From Clostridia bacterium (GTDB taxonomy: Bacteria; Bacillota; Clostridia; Acetivibrionales; DSM-2933): a stretch of DNA of 64,000 nt. Below the pieces are notes generated by a model. The model was not told the origin of the DNA. It made no database searches and worked only from the letters and a program-made list of their open reading frames with translations. Position 1 is the first letter of the stretch. Each line of letters opens with the position of its first letter. The DNA is taken from assembly GCA_026416815.1 (NCBI GenBank), contig JAOAEJ010000087.1, positions 1-64,000 on the forward strand, in the 5' to 3' direction. Positions 9,066 through 18,487 of the stretch are shown here, one piece after another. A program made the translations under genes and the position numbers.

Positions 9066-9959
9066 TTATCGTTTGTACCCGAGGGTTTTTAGCATATTTT
9101 CGCTGTTACGCCAGTCGGGCTTAACTTTTACCCACAGTTCCATAAATACCTTTGTGCCCAGCAGCTTTTCAATTTCTCCCCTGGAAAGACTTCCTATTCT
9201 CTTTAACATTTTTCCTTCTTTACCGATAAGTATTCCTTTATGTGAATCCCTCTCACAGTATATATTGGCCTGTATATCCACCATATCTTTACCTTCTCTT
9301 TGTTTAAAAGATAAAATCTCTACTCCCACACCATGAGGCACCTCATCACTTATCATCTGTAATATCTTTTCCCTGATGAGCTCAGCTGCTATAATTTTTT
9401 CAGGCTGGTCGGTAAGCATATCCTCCGGGAAATACTTAGGGCCTTCAGGAAGTACTTTTTTTATCTCTTCCAATATTATATCTATACCCTGATTATTCAG
9501 AGCCGAAACCGGCACAATTGTTGCAAAGTCCAATTGCTCTTTATAGGCTGTTATGGTAGCTAGAATCTGTTCCTTTTTAACCAGGTCTATTTTATTTATG
9601 ATAAGAAAAACAGGTGTTTTAAGACCCTTTAACTGCTCCATGATATGGGCATCGCCGCTGCCCGGCTGCAAATCGGTAGCTTCAATCAAAAATAATACAG
9701 CATCTACCTCATTAAGTGTTTCGGTTGCTACACTCATCATGTATTGGCCTAATTTTGTCTTGGGCTTATGCATACCGGGAGTGTCCATGAGTACTATCTG
9801 ATATTCTTCATTTGTGATAACTGCCTTAATGGTATTTCTTGTGGTTTGAGGCTTATCCGACATTATTGCTATTTTTTCTCCTGTAAGCCTGTTTAAAAGT
9901 GTAGATTTTCCTACATTAGGTCTTCCTATTATAGTTACAAAGCCTGATTTAAATGCCAT
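9066..9959 (-). CDS. era: GTPase Era
   Basis: This 297-residue Ras-like GTPase has G1 GRPNVGKST (about 12-20), G3 DTPGMHKP and G4 NKID, then a C-terminal KH domain (GVGVEILSF...GILIGKEGKMLKRIG). Era binds the 3' end of 16S rRNA and assists 30S maturation. The ATG follows a GGAGGATT ribosome site, and the gene lies 19 bp after cdd. Confidence 0.97.
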   Translation of the reverse strand: MAFKSGFVTIIGRPNVGKSTLLNRLTGEKIAIMSDKPQTTRNTIKAVITNEEYQIVLMDTPGMHKPKTKLGQYMMSVATETLNEVDAVLFLIEATDLQPGSGDAHIMEQLKGLKTPVFLIINKIDLVKKEQILATITAYKEQLDFATIVPVSALNNQGIDIILEEIKKVLPEGPKYFPEDMLTDQPEKIIAAELIREKILQMISDEVPHGVGVEILSFKQREGKDMVDIQANIYCERDSHKGILIGKEGKMLKRIGSLSRGEIEKLLGTKVFMELWVKVKPDWRNSENMLKTLGYKR

Positions 9960-9978
9960 TTATAATAATCCTCCGGTT

Positions 9979-10371
9979 TTACATATTTAATTTTTTAAAA
10001 GCATTTGGCAGTACTTCTTCAAGTGTATGTATTTTATATTCTCCATTTTGGTTGGTACAGATAACTTGCATGTCACTGCTTCCAAATTCCGCAAGTACTT
10101 GCCTGCATATACCGCATGGATAGATATACTCCTCGCTGTCACTGGCAATTGCAACAGCTTTTATTTCAGTTTCCCCCTCCGAAACAGATTTATATATTGC
10201 TGTTCTTTCGGCGCAGCAGGTTGCCCCATAGGAAGCATTCTCGATATTGACACCTGTATATATCTTATTATTTCCGGTAACTACAGCAGCCCCAACTCTA
10301 AACTTTGAGTAAGGCGCATACGCATTTTCTTTAGCGCTCGTTGCTTGTTTGACTAATTCTTTAACGTCCAT
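9979..10371 (-). CDS. cdd: Cytidine deaminase
   Basis: This 130-residue protein carries the zinc-dependent deaminase signature: CAERTAI (catalytic Glu) and PCGICRQV (zinc Cys pair). FRVGAAV and NIENASYG are typical of the homotetrameric Cdd family. It deaminates cytidine and deoxycytidine in pyrimidine salvage. It sits in the era operon, as in many Firmicutes. Confidence 0.96.
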   Translation of the reverse strand: MDVKELVKQATSAKENAYAPYSKFRVGAAVVTGNNKIYTGVNIENASYGATCCAERTAIYKSVSEGETEIKAVAIASDSEEYIYPCGICRQVLAEFGSSDMQVICTNQNGEYKIHTLEEVLPNAFKKLNM

Positions 10372-10397
10372 ATCCTAAGCCACCTCCATATATTTTT

Positions 10398-10450
10398 AAC
10401 TCATCCCTGGAGATTCATCATTGCCTACCATAGGAATCCCGGGATGAGTT
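10398..10450 (-). terminator. Hairpin between dgkA and cdd
   Basis: AACTCATCCC (10398-10407) pairs perfectly with GGGATGAGTT (10441-10450). On the minus strand it is followed by only AAAAATAT, so it may be a weak terminator or an RNA-processing hairpin in the operon. Confidence 0.5.
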
Positions 10451-10466
10451 AATTAAAGTGCAAAAC

Positions 10467-11168
10467 TTATAAATAAAACATCTGAAAAAGCAATAAAGTT
10501 ACTAAAGCTCCCAACACAGCCCCTGCTGACAACTCATAAATGTTGTGGATTTTCCCCTCTAAACGGCTTTGCACTACTAGAAGAGAAATAACCAGGAATA
10601 ATATTGTGATCTTTATACTATCGGTCCATAAAGCCACTGCAGTAGTTATAGAAAAAGCAATCGCCGCATGTCCGCTTGGCATTCCACCTTGAAAGGGTGT
10701 TCCTTTTTTTAGCCGGGCTTTTAGTATCAATACCAATATTAATGTTATAACCAAAGATATTATGGTTATATGCATCGGTGAGTATTTTATTTTGTCAATT
10801 CCATTTTCCAGGCTTACGCTTATTTTATCAAAGAAAATAAAATAGGCTACAATTAGTGAAACAAAAGCGGATATAAGCACTGCACCTGCAGCAACATCCT
10901 TTACAATCTTTGCTTTTGGATGATATACATCTACAATTATATCTACCATAACCTCGATAGCTGTATTGAACAATTCACATACTATGACAGCTCCTATAGT
11001 CAGACATACAATAAGAAATTCTATCTTTGTAAGCTCATAAAAAAGACTTAATATAAGTATTGCTATTGCAGCAGTAACGTGTATCTTGATATTACGCTCA
11101 TTTTTTATAGCATATACTATCCCACTTATTGCGTTATTAAAGCTGTCAATCAGGTTCTTATTTTTCAT
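10467..11168 (-). CDS. dgkA: Diacylglycerol kinase-PAP2 fusion
   Basis: The 233-residue membrane protein joins an N-terminal DgkA-type kinase (about 1-115, with ELFNTAIEVMVD...HPKAKIVKDVAAGAVL) to a C-terminal PAP2 phosphatase domain (KKGTPFQGGMPSGHAAIAFS and RLEGKIHNIYELSAGA). In Firmicutes the kinase half usually phosphorylates undecaprenol and PAP2 proteins dephosphorylate undecaprenyl pyrophosphate, so the fusion probably serves lipid-carrier recycling. Its start overlaps the end of ybeY by 4 bp. Confidence 0.9.
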   Translation of the reverse strand: MKNKNLIDSFNNAISGIVYAIKNERNIKIHVTAAIAILILSLFYELTKIEFLIVCLTIGAVIVCELFNTAIEVMVDIIVDVYHPKAKIVKDVAAGAVLISAFVSLIVAYFIFFDKISVSLENGIDKIKYSPMHITIISLVITLILVLILKARLKKGTPFQGGMPSGHAAIAFSITTAVALWTDSIKITILFLVISLLVVQSRLEGKIHNIYELSAGAVLGALVTLLLFQMFYL

Positions 11169-11656
11169 AATTGCCTCATTAACCCCATTTTAGCTAGGAC
11201 GTCTTCCTGCTTGCCAAGCATTCTTTTTTCCTGTTCATCATCCATATGATCATAACCCAGAAGGTGAAATACCCCATGAGTGGTCAGGAAAGCTAATTCT
11301 CTTTCAAATGAGTGTCCATACTCTTGTGCTTGTTTTTCTACCATTTCCATAGATATTACGATATCACCCAGGAGGAGAAGGTTTTCATCCCTATCATAGT
11401 CCCCCTCATTTTCATTTAACTTTCCCTCATAGATATCTGCCATGGGAAAGGATAAAACATCTGTAGCTTTATCAATCTTTCTGTGCTCATTGTTTATTTC
11501 TCTTATCATTTCATTATCTACCAGAATCACACTTATTTCAGACGGTATTGTAAAGCCCTCCAACTCTAGGCTTAAATCAATAGCTTTATTTAATATACCG
11601 TAAAAATCCTCTGTAACTTCAATTTTGTTTTGCAAATTTTCAATTAATACTTCCAT
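11165..11656 (-). CDS. ybeY: Endoribonuclease YbeY
   Basis: This 163-residue protein has the zinc motif HGVFHLLGYDH near residues 130-140. YbeY is a single-strand RNA endonuclease for 16S rRNA 3' maturation and ribosome quality control. The 5' end overlaps the pgpH stop by 17 bp, implying translational coupling. Confidence 0.96.
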   Translation of the reverse strand: MEVLIENLQNKIEVTEDFYGILNKAIDLSLELEGFTIPSEISVILVDNEMIREINNEHRKIDKATDVLSFPMADIYEGKLNENEGDYDRDENLLLLGDIVISMEMVEKQAQEYGHSFERELAFLTTHGVFHLLGYDHMDDEQEKRMLGKQEDVLAKMGLMRQL

Positions 11657-13886
11657 TTAAAACACTTCCTTCTTCCTGTCTCTGTTGATATAAGCCTTCA
11701 GCAGCAATCTCTACAGGTTTTTCCTCACTAGTTACTTTTGGCTTTGCCTTCACGTCGGGATATTCCTCTCTCGCATGGAAATACCCGCTTAGTACTCTCA
11801 TAAAGCTTTTTGCTATAATATCCAAATCCTTCAACGTCAATTCACATTGATCTAACTGACCATCATCAAGTTTATCTTTGATTATCTTTCTAATGAGTCC
11901 TTCTATTTTTCCTTCTGTCTTATCTACCATAGATCTTACAGCTGCTTCTACCGAATCGGCAAGCATTACAACAGCCGCTTCTTTTGTAGAAGGTTTTGGA
12001 CCTTCATATCTGAAATTCTCGGGTTTTACTGCTTCCCCTTTTTCACCCTTCTTTGCCTTGTGGTAGAAGTAGGCTACCAGAGTTGTTCCATGGTGCTGCT
12101 TTATGATGTCGCGAATAGCAAGAGGCACCTTATATTTTTCAGCCAACTCTACCCCGTCGTGGGTGTGGGATGTTATAACCAGAGTACTCAGATTTGCAGT
12201 CATCCTGTCATGGGGATTATCCGACATCTGATTCTCTATGAAAAAGTTAGGACGTTTAAGTTTCCCAACGTCATGAAAGTAAGCTCCAACTCTTGCGAGT
12301 AAAGCGTTACCGCCTATTGCCTCGGTTGCAACCTCCGCCAAATTACCTACCATAAGGCTGTGGTGATAAGTTCCCGGCGCCTCCATTAAGAGCCTTTTTA
12401 TGAGTTTTTGGTTAGGATTTGCAAGCTCCAATAGTTTTAGCGGGGTAAGTATATTAAATGTGCTCTCTAAAAATGGGAGTATGCCCAGAGTAAGTATCAT
12501 AGATACCAGCCCATTTAAAAATACTATGGTGCTTTCCATGACAATTGTCTTTAAATCGCTTTTATTTATTATCCCATAGCAAACGATTATTAGTACATTT
12601 AACACTCCAATGATTAAACCGGCCATAGAAAGTTTGCTTCTCTGGTTTGCCTTGGATACAAGAAATGCAGAAAACACACCGCTTATCAAGGCCATATAAA
12701 TGAATCTCAAATCACCCTGTGTCATAAATGATATTGAGATAGCCAGCACAAAATTTGATACTATAGCTAGCTCAAGGCTTAGTAGTATTGAAATAAGCAT
12801 TGTTGCCATAAATATCGGTATAGCAATAGGAGTGTAATAGACTCCTACCCATCGGGCAATTCCGAGCGTTAATAACATAATTACGCATAGGAGCACAGTA
12901 TCACTCTGATCGTAAAGTATCTGCTTGCAAAAGTAGTTCATAAACAGTATTAAAAATGCCGTAAGGAGCAACAGTATGACAAATATACCCCCGGCAAAAC
13001 CGAAGTCAAACCTACTTTTTGTCTCAAGCAGGTTGAGGTCTTCCAGTATAGCTAGTTTGTCCTCTGTCACTGTATCACCATAACTTATTATTCTTGTATC
13101 CTTTAAAATTTTTACTACATTTTGAGGGTTATCGTATGCTTCCTTCCTTTTTACATTTGTAAGCTCATTATCGATTGTTCTGTTTGGCTTTAAAACAGCT
13201 TTAACAAACAATCCTCCTATGTTTTTCAGGTCCTGGCTCAGGTCATTCCCCTGAAGACTGTTCTGTACCCTATCTATCTGGTTTGCCAGGTTTTCATTGG
13301 TAATCTCCTCTTTCATGACATTACTCAACAAATCGGTCACAACCTTTTTAAATTTGCCTATAGCTTCATCATCAGTCTTAGCTATCAGATAGCGCACCTG
13401 CTCCATTGACAGGGGAATATTCATTTTCTTAATTTCTTTGTAAAGACTATTGGAAGCCAGTTCTTGCTCCAGCTCCAATTGGTTCCTATAGTTTTTACTT
13501 CTTTTAGTAATACCCTGGTCCTGCAAACTTTTGTCAACACTTTTTTTTGAGTTTTCTATCTCAGTAAAAAAATCATTAACACTATTTAACACCTCAATCG
13601 GTGCAGCAGTTATTTCTTTAGTTACAGGCCTGACAGCCTCCAAAGAAACCTTTTTGTTGTGCTCAGTCAGAATTTTGTTTTCTATATCCCTCGGAGCCAA
13701 AATATCGTATTCCGACTTGTCACCCAGGTTGAGCTTATATTTTTTAGGAGCCGCCCCGGTTTCTATTATTATAAAAGCAATGCATACTGTAATAACTGCT
13801 ATCAATACCCTTTGAAATGTTTTACTTTTTATATAGCTTTTAATATGGTTACGTGTCTCATTTTGTTTAGCTTTTGAAAATAACAT
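11640..13886 (-). CDS. pgpH: 7TM-HD c-di-AMP phosphodiesterase PgpH
   Basis: This 748-residue protein has one N-terminal membrane helix, a large extracytoplasmic 7TMR-HDED region, seven transmembrane helices (about 300-480) and a cytoplasmic HD domain (HHSLMVGNLAE, YFHDVGKLKRP, SHTHDGVELAEKY). The family hydrolyses cyclic di-AMP. It sits between phoH and ybeY, the common Firmicute order. Confidence 0.94.
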   Translation of the reverse strand: MLFSKAKQNETRNHIKSYIKSKTFQRVLIAVITVCIAFIIIETGAAPKKYKLNLGDKSEYDILAPRDIENKILTEHNKKVSLEAVRPVTKEITAAPIEVLNSVNDFFTEIENSKKSVDKSLQDQGITKRSKNYRNQLELEQELASNSLYKEIKKMNIPLSMEQVRYLIAKTDDEAIGKFKKVVTDLLSNVMKEEITNENLANQIDRVQNSLQGNDLSQDLKNIGGLFVKAVLKPNRTIDNELTNVKRKEAYDNPQNVVKILKDTRIISYGDTVTEDKLAILEDLNLLETKSRFDFGFAGGIFVILLLLTAFLILFMNYFCKQILYDQSDTVLLCVIMLLTLGIARWVGVYYTPIAIPIFMATMLISILLSLELAIVSNFVLAISISFMTQGDLRFIYMALISGVFSAFLVSKANQRSKLSMAGLIIGVLNVLIIVCYGIINKSDLKTIVMESTIVFLNGLVSMILTLGILPFLESTFNILTPLKLLELANPNQKLIKRLLMEAPGTYHHSLMVGNLAEVATEAIGGNALLARVGAYFHDVGKLKRPNFFIENQMSDNPHDRMTANLSTLVITSHTHDGVELAEKYKVPLAIRDIIKQHHGTTLVAYFYHKAKKGEKGEAVKPENFRYEGPKPSTKEAAVVMLADSVEAAVRSMVDKTEGKIEGLIRKIIKDKLDDGQLDQCELTLKDLDIIAKSFMRVLSGYFHAREEYPDVKAKPKVTSEEKPVEIAAEGLYQQRQEEGSVLNGSIN

Positions 13887-13983
13887 TAGCTTCCCCCCTT
13901 ATAGAGAGACGGGAAAAGGATAGACTATTAAACGTTTAATGCTACTATATGCGTTTTTCAATTCCATCTTTTCCCCTTCATCG

Positions 13984-14979
13984 TTACTTTATTGTAGTTT
14001 CTTTAGATCTCTGGTCTTTTCCCTTATCGAATCTCTCATAGGCGTTTATTATTTTTTGTACAAGTTCATGCCTTACAACGTCCTTATCGGATAGATATAC
14101 AAACTCTATACCCTTTATATCCTTTAAAATTTTTGTTACTTCTTTGAGTCCTGATTTCTTATCCCCAGGCAAGTCAATCTGGGTTATATCCCCTGTGACA
14201 ACAACCTTCGACCCAAAGCCAATACGGGTTAGAAACATTTTCATCTGCTCAGGGGTAGTATTCTGCGCCTCATCAAGTATGATAAAAGAATCATCCAGAG
14301 TCCTGCCGCGCATATATGCAAGAGGTGCAACCTCTATCATACCTTTCTCAAGGTGTTTTTGGTATGTTTCAGCTCCCATTATATCATGCAAGCCATCATA
14401 GAGCGGCCTTAGATAAGGATCCACTTTATTTTGTAAATCCCCTGGCAAAAACCCAAGCTTTTCTCCGGCTTCCACTGCTGGACGGGTAAGGATTATCCTA
14501 TTTACTTCCTTATTCTTGAACGCTGTTACAGCCATTGCCACAGCCAGGTATGTCTTGCCTGTCCCAGCAGGGCCTATTCCAAACACTATATCATTTGCTT
14601 TTATGGCATCGACATAGTGTTTTTGTCCGTGAGTTTTTGCTTTGAGCTGTCTTCCTCTGGCAGTAATACAAATATAGTCAGCTAAATAACCATCAGCCTT
14701 ATCTACTTTGTTTTCTTCAGCTAGCTGAACAAGGTAGCTTACATTTTGCCGGGTAATTATATCACCTTTTTGTGCTATTTCTATAAGCTTTTGTACAACT
14801 TTTTGAGCTTTCTCGGTATTATCTAACTCTCCGGTTATTCGTATCTCATGGTCCCTGGATAAAATCCTTACGCTGAAGGCATCCTCAATAATGCGTATAT
14901 TTTCATCAAAATTTCCAAACAAATTCATTGCGTGTTCTATCCTGCCGAAATCAACAGTCTTTTCTTTCAGTTTTTCCAA
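13984..14979 (-). CDS. phoH: PhoH family ATPase
   Basis: This 331-residue PhoH-like protein has Walker A GPAGTGKTYLA near 145-155 and Walker B SFIILDEAQN. An N-terminal segment may bind nucleic acid. The start is TTG at 14979. It lies directly after the yqfD stop and behind GGAGGAAAG, so translation is coupled to yqfD. The family is thought to act in RNA metabolism; the exact role is unclear. Confidence 0.93.
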   Translation of the reverse strand: MEKLKEKTVDFGRIEHAMNLFGNFDENIRIIEDAFSVRILSRDHEIRITGELDNTEKAQKVVQKLIEIAQKGDIITRQNVSYLVQLAEENKVDKADGYLADYICITARGRQLKAKTHGQKHYVDAIKANDIVFGIGPAGTGKTYLAVAMAVTAFKNKEVNRIILTRPAVEAGEKLGFLPGDLQNKVDPYLRPLYDGLHDIMGAETYQKHLEKGMIEVAPLAYMRGRTLDDSFIILDEAQNTTPEQMKMFLTRIGFGSKVVVTGDITQIDLPGDKKSGLKEVTKILKDIKGIEFVYLSDKDVVRHELVQKIINAYERFDKGKDQRSKETTIK

Positions 14980-16179
14980 TCACTTTCCTCCAATCTGTTG
15001 CTGTATTCCTATATTTTCCAAACATTCAATAACAACGTTTGCATATGTGCCTTCATCATCCTTTTCAACGTACTCTACGCTTGACTTCACAATCTCAGCA
15101 CCTTCGGGCACATTCTTCAGAGCCTCCTTATAGGCGTTATCTGCTGCATGTTGTCTTGCTTCCTCATAGCTTATTTCTTTTTCAACTAAATTACTTTCGT
15201 AATATTTGTCTATAACAAATTCAAACGGAAAAACCAGGTCTTCTCCAACCGATAACCTTTTCCTTATCTCTGACCTGTCATAGTTTTCAAACTTCACTCT
15301 TCCCGGGAGAAGATTAATATTTTTTGAAAATAAAACTAAAGAGTATTTATTTTGTATTTTACCTGTTCTTTGCTTTTCAATAGGCCTTTGATCTACAGCG
15401 CAGCTCCCCTCATACCATGTCCTGGCTTTAACAAGACCGATTGCATGCACAAGCCTAGGAGGTACTTCCGGCTTCTTGGCATTGACTACCGACCCGGATA
15501 TCAATATCTGTCCCCTGGTTATAGTATCGCCAACCTTTACCGCTTCCTGGCCTTCCTTGGTGATAATGGACTTTATAACACCATCTTTAGTTGCTATAAT
15601 ATCGCAAGGTATATCTTTTTTAACCAACTCTGGGGGATTGGTCCTCTCCGCCACTTCAACCTTTATCTTTGTTCCTTTTACTGTAATTCCAATCCACGCT
15701 AATTCATTAATTTCCAGCATCATATTATTGACAAGTTTATTGGTGTCAATGCCATATTTTATTGTGCCTGGCCTTACTCCATAAGCTGCAAGTTTATCTA
15801 CTATAAGCTGAGAGCTTATTTTTTTATTACCGCTTATATCAACTGCCCATATATAAGAAGATAAAATGAATATCATAAATATAAAGGCTACAGCGCCTAC
15901 GACAAAAGTTTTCCTATTCTTATACCTATACATTACAAAAGGAAAACCTCTTTTCCCAACTAGGCTAACTCTGCACCTCGTTTTTCTAGCTATGGGTCTT
16001 AGCATTTTAAACCCTTTTATGCTTATCTTAAGCATCATCTTGCAATTTTTCTGCCTTTTCACATCCCACAGAAAAATCTGTCTATGCGTACAAATATTAA
16101 TAAACTTCTCTAGAAAATAGCCTTCGACTAATATAATAACATATCCACGCATATAATTCCACAATCTAAGAAATAACAT
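14980..16179 (-). CDS. yqfD: Sporulation protein YqfD
   Basis: This 399-residue YqfD-family protein has one transmembrane helix near residues 92-112 and a large extracytoplasmic part. The family includes SpoIV-associated proteins expressed in the mother cell. The N-terminal ~30 residues upstream of FINICTHR are unusually hydrophobic, and a later start is possible. It forms a unit with yqfC and phoH. Confidence 0.85.
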   Translation of the reverse strand: MLFLRLWNYMRGYVIILVEGYFLEKFINICTHRQIFLWDVKRQKNCKMMLKISIKGFKMLRPIARKTRCRVSLVGKRGFPFVMYRYKNRKTFVVGAVAFIFMIFILSSYIWAVDISGNKKISSQLIVDKLAAYGVRPGTIKYGIDTNKLVNNMMLEINELAWIGITVKGTKIKVEVAERTNPPELVKKDIPCDIIATKDGVIKSIITKEGQEAVKVGDTITRGQILISGSVVNAKKPEVPPRLVHAIGLVKARTWYEGSCAVDQRPIEKQRTGKIQNKYSLVLFSKNINLLPGRVKFENYDRSEIRKRLSVGEDLVFPFEFVIDKYYESNLVEKEISYEEARQHAADNAYKEALKNVPEGAEIVKSSVEYVEKDDEGTYANVVIECLENIGIQQQIGGK

Positions 16180-16211
16180 TTGAACTCCCCCGATTTACAG
16201 TGTAGTACAGG

Positions 16212-16243
16212 GAATTCCTGATGGCACTGCCTCTCAGGAATTC
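16212..16243 (-). other. Hairpin between yqfC and yqfD
   Basis: GAATTCCTGA (16212-16221) pairs perfectly with TCAGGAATTC (16234-16243). No T run follows on the minus strand, so it is more likely an mRNA stem than a terminator. Confidence 0.5.
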
Positions 16244-16255
16244 TTATCCCTCACG

Positions 16256-16570
16256 TTATTTATAAAATTCCAGTGATGCTATATCACCGTTGATCATAAT
16301 ATCTTCTGAAGTGATCTCCTTGATAGTCAACCTATCCCCTGTTACTTTTATAATCCCGGTAGTAGTATTTATCCTTACCCTTGCATCCTCATATTCTATA
16401 ATACCTTTATAGTTCTCTATAATAAGGTCCCCATTACCAAGCATTGTCAATTTAGGCATGTTCAATACTATTTCCTTTGGCAACTCCAGTATCTCAGCCA
16501 TCTTTTCCTTCAGATTAACCTTTGGTTCAGCTTTTTTCTTTCTTCTGCCAGTGTGCTTTTTCACAGACAT
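16256..16570 (-). CDS. yqfC: Sporulation protein YqfC
   Basis: This 104-residue YabP/YqfC-family protein has a basic N-terminus and the repeated beta-strand pattern LTMLGNGDLIIENYKG...IRINTTTGIIKV. It is usually co-transcribed with yqfD in sporulating Firmicutes, as here. Confidence 0.9.
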   Translation of the reverse strand: MSVKKHTGRRKKKAEPKVNLKEKMAEILELPKEIVLNMPKLTMLGNGDLIIENYKGIIEYEDARVRINTTTGIIKVTGDRLTIKEITSEDIMINGDIASLEFYK

Positions 16571-16583
16571 ATTAGACTCCTTA

Positions 16584-17525
16584 TTATTCGAATTTTATAT
16601 TATCGACATTACCAATTTCGTATCCTCGCTCTCTTGCACCTTTTATTATCATATCAAGGGCATCGGCATTGTCCTTTGATACTGCATGAAGCAGCAATAT
16701 AGCACCATTGTGCAGATTTCTCATTACAATGTTATAAGCATATTCAGCGCCTCGTACTTTATCCTTGTACCAATCGTCATAGGCAAAGCTCCAAAACATA
16801 TTACAGTAGCCCAATTTATGAGTTAAAGCAAGAGTCCTTTCACTATACTCACCCTTAGGAGGTCTGAGATATTTCATATGCTTTCCGAACTTTTCATGAA
16901 AAGCCCTATCCAACCCTAATATCTCTTCCTCAACTTCACTGTCACTCTTTTCAGGAATGCTGGGATGGTTGATTGTGTGATTCCCTACTATATGCCCTTC
17001 TTCCACCATTCTCCTAACAAGGTCCTGGTGTTCTTTAAGATAAGGGCCTGTTATAAAAAATACGCCCTTTGCATTATTGTCCCTGAGTGTGTCAAGTATT
17101 TTGGCGGTATAACCATTTTCATAGCCTTCATCAAAAGTAAGGTAAATCTCCTTCTTAGTTTTGTCTCCTATGTACATTGCTCCGTATTTCCTAAGTAATT
17201 GCGGTGCCCCGGGGTCTGCGTCGGGAGTCTGGTTATTGGGCTTTCTTGAAATACCCCACCGAAGTATTTTATTGCTATATTCCCCATCCACTGAAGGCTG
17301 CATTATCTCAACATCAACTCCTTCAAAGGTAGTACTGACCACCGGATCTTCCGACAGCCTTCCGCTAACCTCCATACTGAAGTCCAGGTCCTCTTCATCA
17401 TGTAGAAACACTCCGCCAAGGTCACTCAATCGAGAAGTATCAATCTCTTTCCCACAGCCGGTATTTATAACTAAAAGAGCAAGCCCTATGGCTAATACAG
17501 TTGCAATCTTTTTCTTCATAGTCAT
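16584..17525 (-). CDS. PdaA-type polysaccharide deacetylase
   Basis: This 313-residue protein has a lipoprotein signal (lipobox-like LLVINTGC) and an NodB-type deacetylase domain. The first motif reads TFDEGYENGYT, the Asp-Glu variant seen in PdaA, instead of TFDDG. Zinc-site H-x4-H is GNHTINHPS. Later motifs are RPPKGEYS and LLLHAVSKDN. PdaA deacetylates muramic residues to allow delta-lactam formation in spore cortex. The neighbouring yqfC/yqfD genes support a sporulation role. Confidence 0.85.
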   Translation of the reverse strand: MTMKKKIATVLAIGLALLVINTGCGKEIDTSRLSDLGGVFLHDEEDLDFSMEVSGRLSEDPVVSTTFEGVDVEIMQPSVDGEYSNKILRWGISRKPNNQTPDADPGAPQLLRKYGAMYIGDKTKKEIYLTFDEGYENGYTAKILDTLRDNNAKGVFFITGPYLKEHQDLVRRMVEEGHIVGNHTINHPSIPEKSDSEVEEEILGLDRAFHEKFGKHMKYLRPPKGEYSERTLALTHKLGYCNMFWSFAYDDWYKDKVRGAEYAYNIVMRNLHNGAILLLHAVSKDNADALDMIIKGARERGYEIGNVDNIKFE

Positions 17526-17665
17526 AGATATTTAAACCTCCACAAGCAGCCTATAAAATTAAAGACCTTAAATTATTGTACTTGAACTTTTCCTAAAATC
17601 ATTAGTACACTAACCTAAGGTCCTATATTATTTATATTATTTATATTCTAAAAAATGTCTAATAC

Positions 17666-17764
17666 AGATAGTTTAGGTTGAACTTAGTGATTGACGTCAG
17701 GGAATGAGCTGCGGTAAGTGCGACTTGCTTGACTGGATAAAATCACTTTCAACCTATACTATCT
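17666..17764. repeat. Palindromic dispersed element, copy C
   Basis: This 99-bp copy has inverted ends AGATAGTTTAGGTTGAA (17666-17682) and 17748-17764. It aligns end to end with copies at 5109-5213 and 7573-7678. It lies between the deacetylase promoter region and the DUF881 pair. Confidence 0.8.
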
Positions 17765-17788
17765 AAAAAGAACTTGTTAGAGGTATTC

Positions 17789-18487
17789 TTATTGCTTTTG
17801 CTCTACAGGCTTCAACATATCGGTTCGTATAACCTCATCTCTGACTTTTGGTATAACAATTTCATCAGATTTCTCAACTACGATATTTACAAAATAAACA
17901 GCAATTCTCTCAGCTACTCCCCCCATCATTTTGAAAGCATTCTCTACATTGCCGGGATCAGCTATTGCTTTTATTATGAAGGGTGGCTGAACCTGTCTGC
18001 CGTTTATTATAATATTCCCTCCTGCTACTCTAACTTCACTGGTAGATACAATTCTCTCTTCATTTATTGCCAATGCCTGAGCATCTGAAGCTCTAAGCTC
18101 ATTTAATATATCCAGTAAGTCATAGTCACGTAGAAGCAGCATTTCATCCTTGCTGATTGTAATTATAACTCCTCTACCTTTAACCTCAGTCAAACCTGCA
18201 ATTACTCTGAGTTTGTTAATTTCACTTTTCAATAGTTTAATGTTCTCATCGTTGTCTCCTAATGAGTTTTCATATTTTCTTATTTCGGTATTCAATTCAT
18301 CGTTTTTCTTTCTCAAATTCTCATTATTTTCTTTCTCATTGAGCAACTTCTGAATCAAATCGTCCTTTCTTTGTGCTTCAAGCATGGTAACCTTTGCATT
18401 GTTCCTGACACTCTGATACTGCCATGCAAGGGTAATTCCAAGTATTATACATACAAGTGTTATCGATATATTCCTACTGATTTTCAT
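17789..18487 (-). CDS. DUF881 family protein
   Basis: This 232-residue protein has an N-terminal membrane helix (about 7-25), a coiled coil (about 35-85) and a C-terminal DUF881 domain (VKGRGVIITISKDE...LNELRASDAQALAINEERIVSTSEVR). The family, related to YlxW/YlxX, sits near division genes in Firmicutes; its function is unknown. It overlaps the next DUF881 gene upstream by 14 bp, and the two look like tandem paralogues. Confidence 0.88.
   Translation of the reverse strand: MKISRNISITLVCIILGITLAWQYQSVRNNAKVTMLEAQRKDDLIQKLLNEKENNENLRKKNDELNTEIRKYENSLGDNDENIKLLKSEINKLRVIAGLTEVKGRGVIITISKDEMLLLRDYDLLDILNELRASDAQALAINEERIVSTSEVRVAGGNIIINGRQVQPPFIIKAIADPGNVENAFKMMGGVAERIAVYFVNIVVEKSDEIVIPKVRDEVIRTDMLKPVEQKQ

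Noticed and set aside
16212..16243. Terminator between yqfC and yqfD
   Set aside because: The hairpin is strong but has no T run on the transcribed side.
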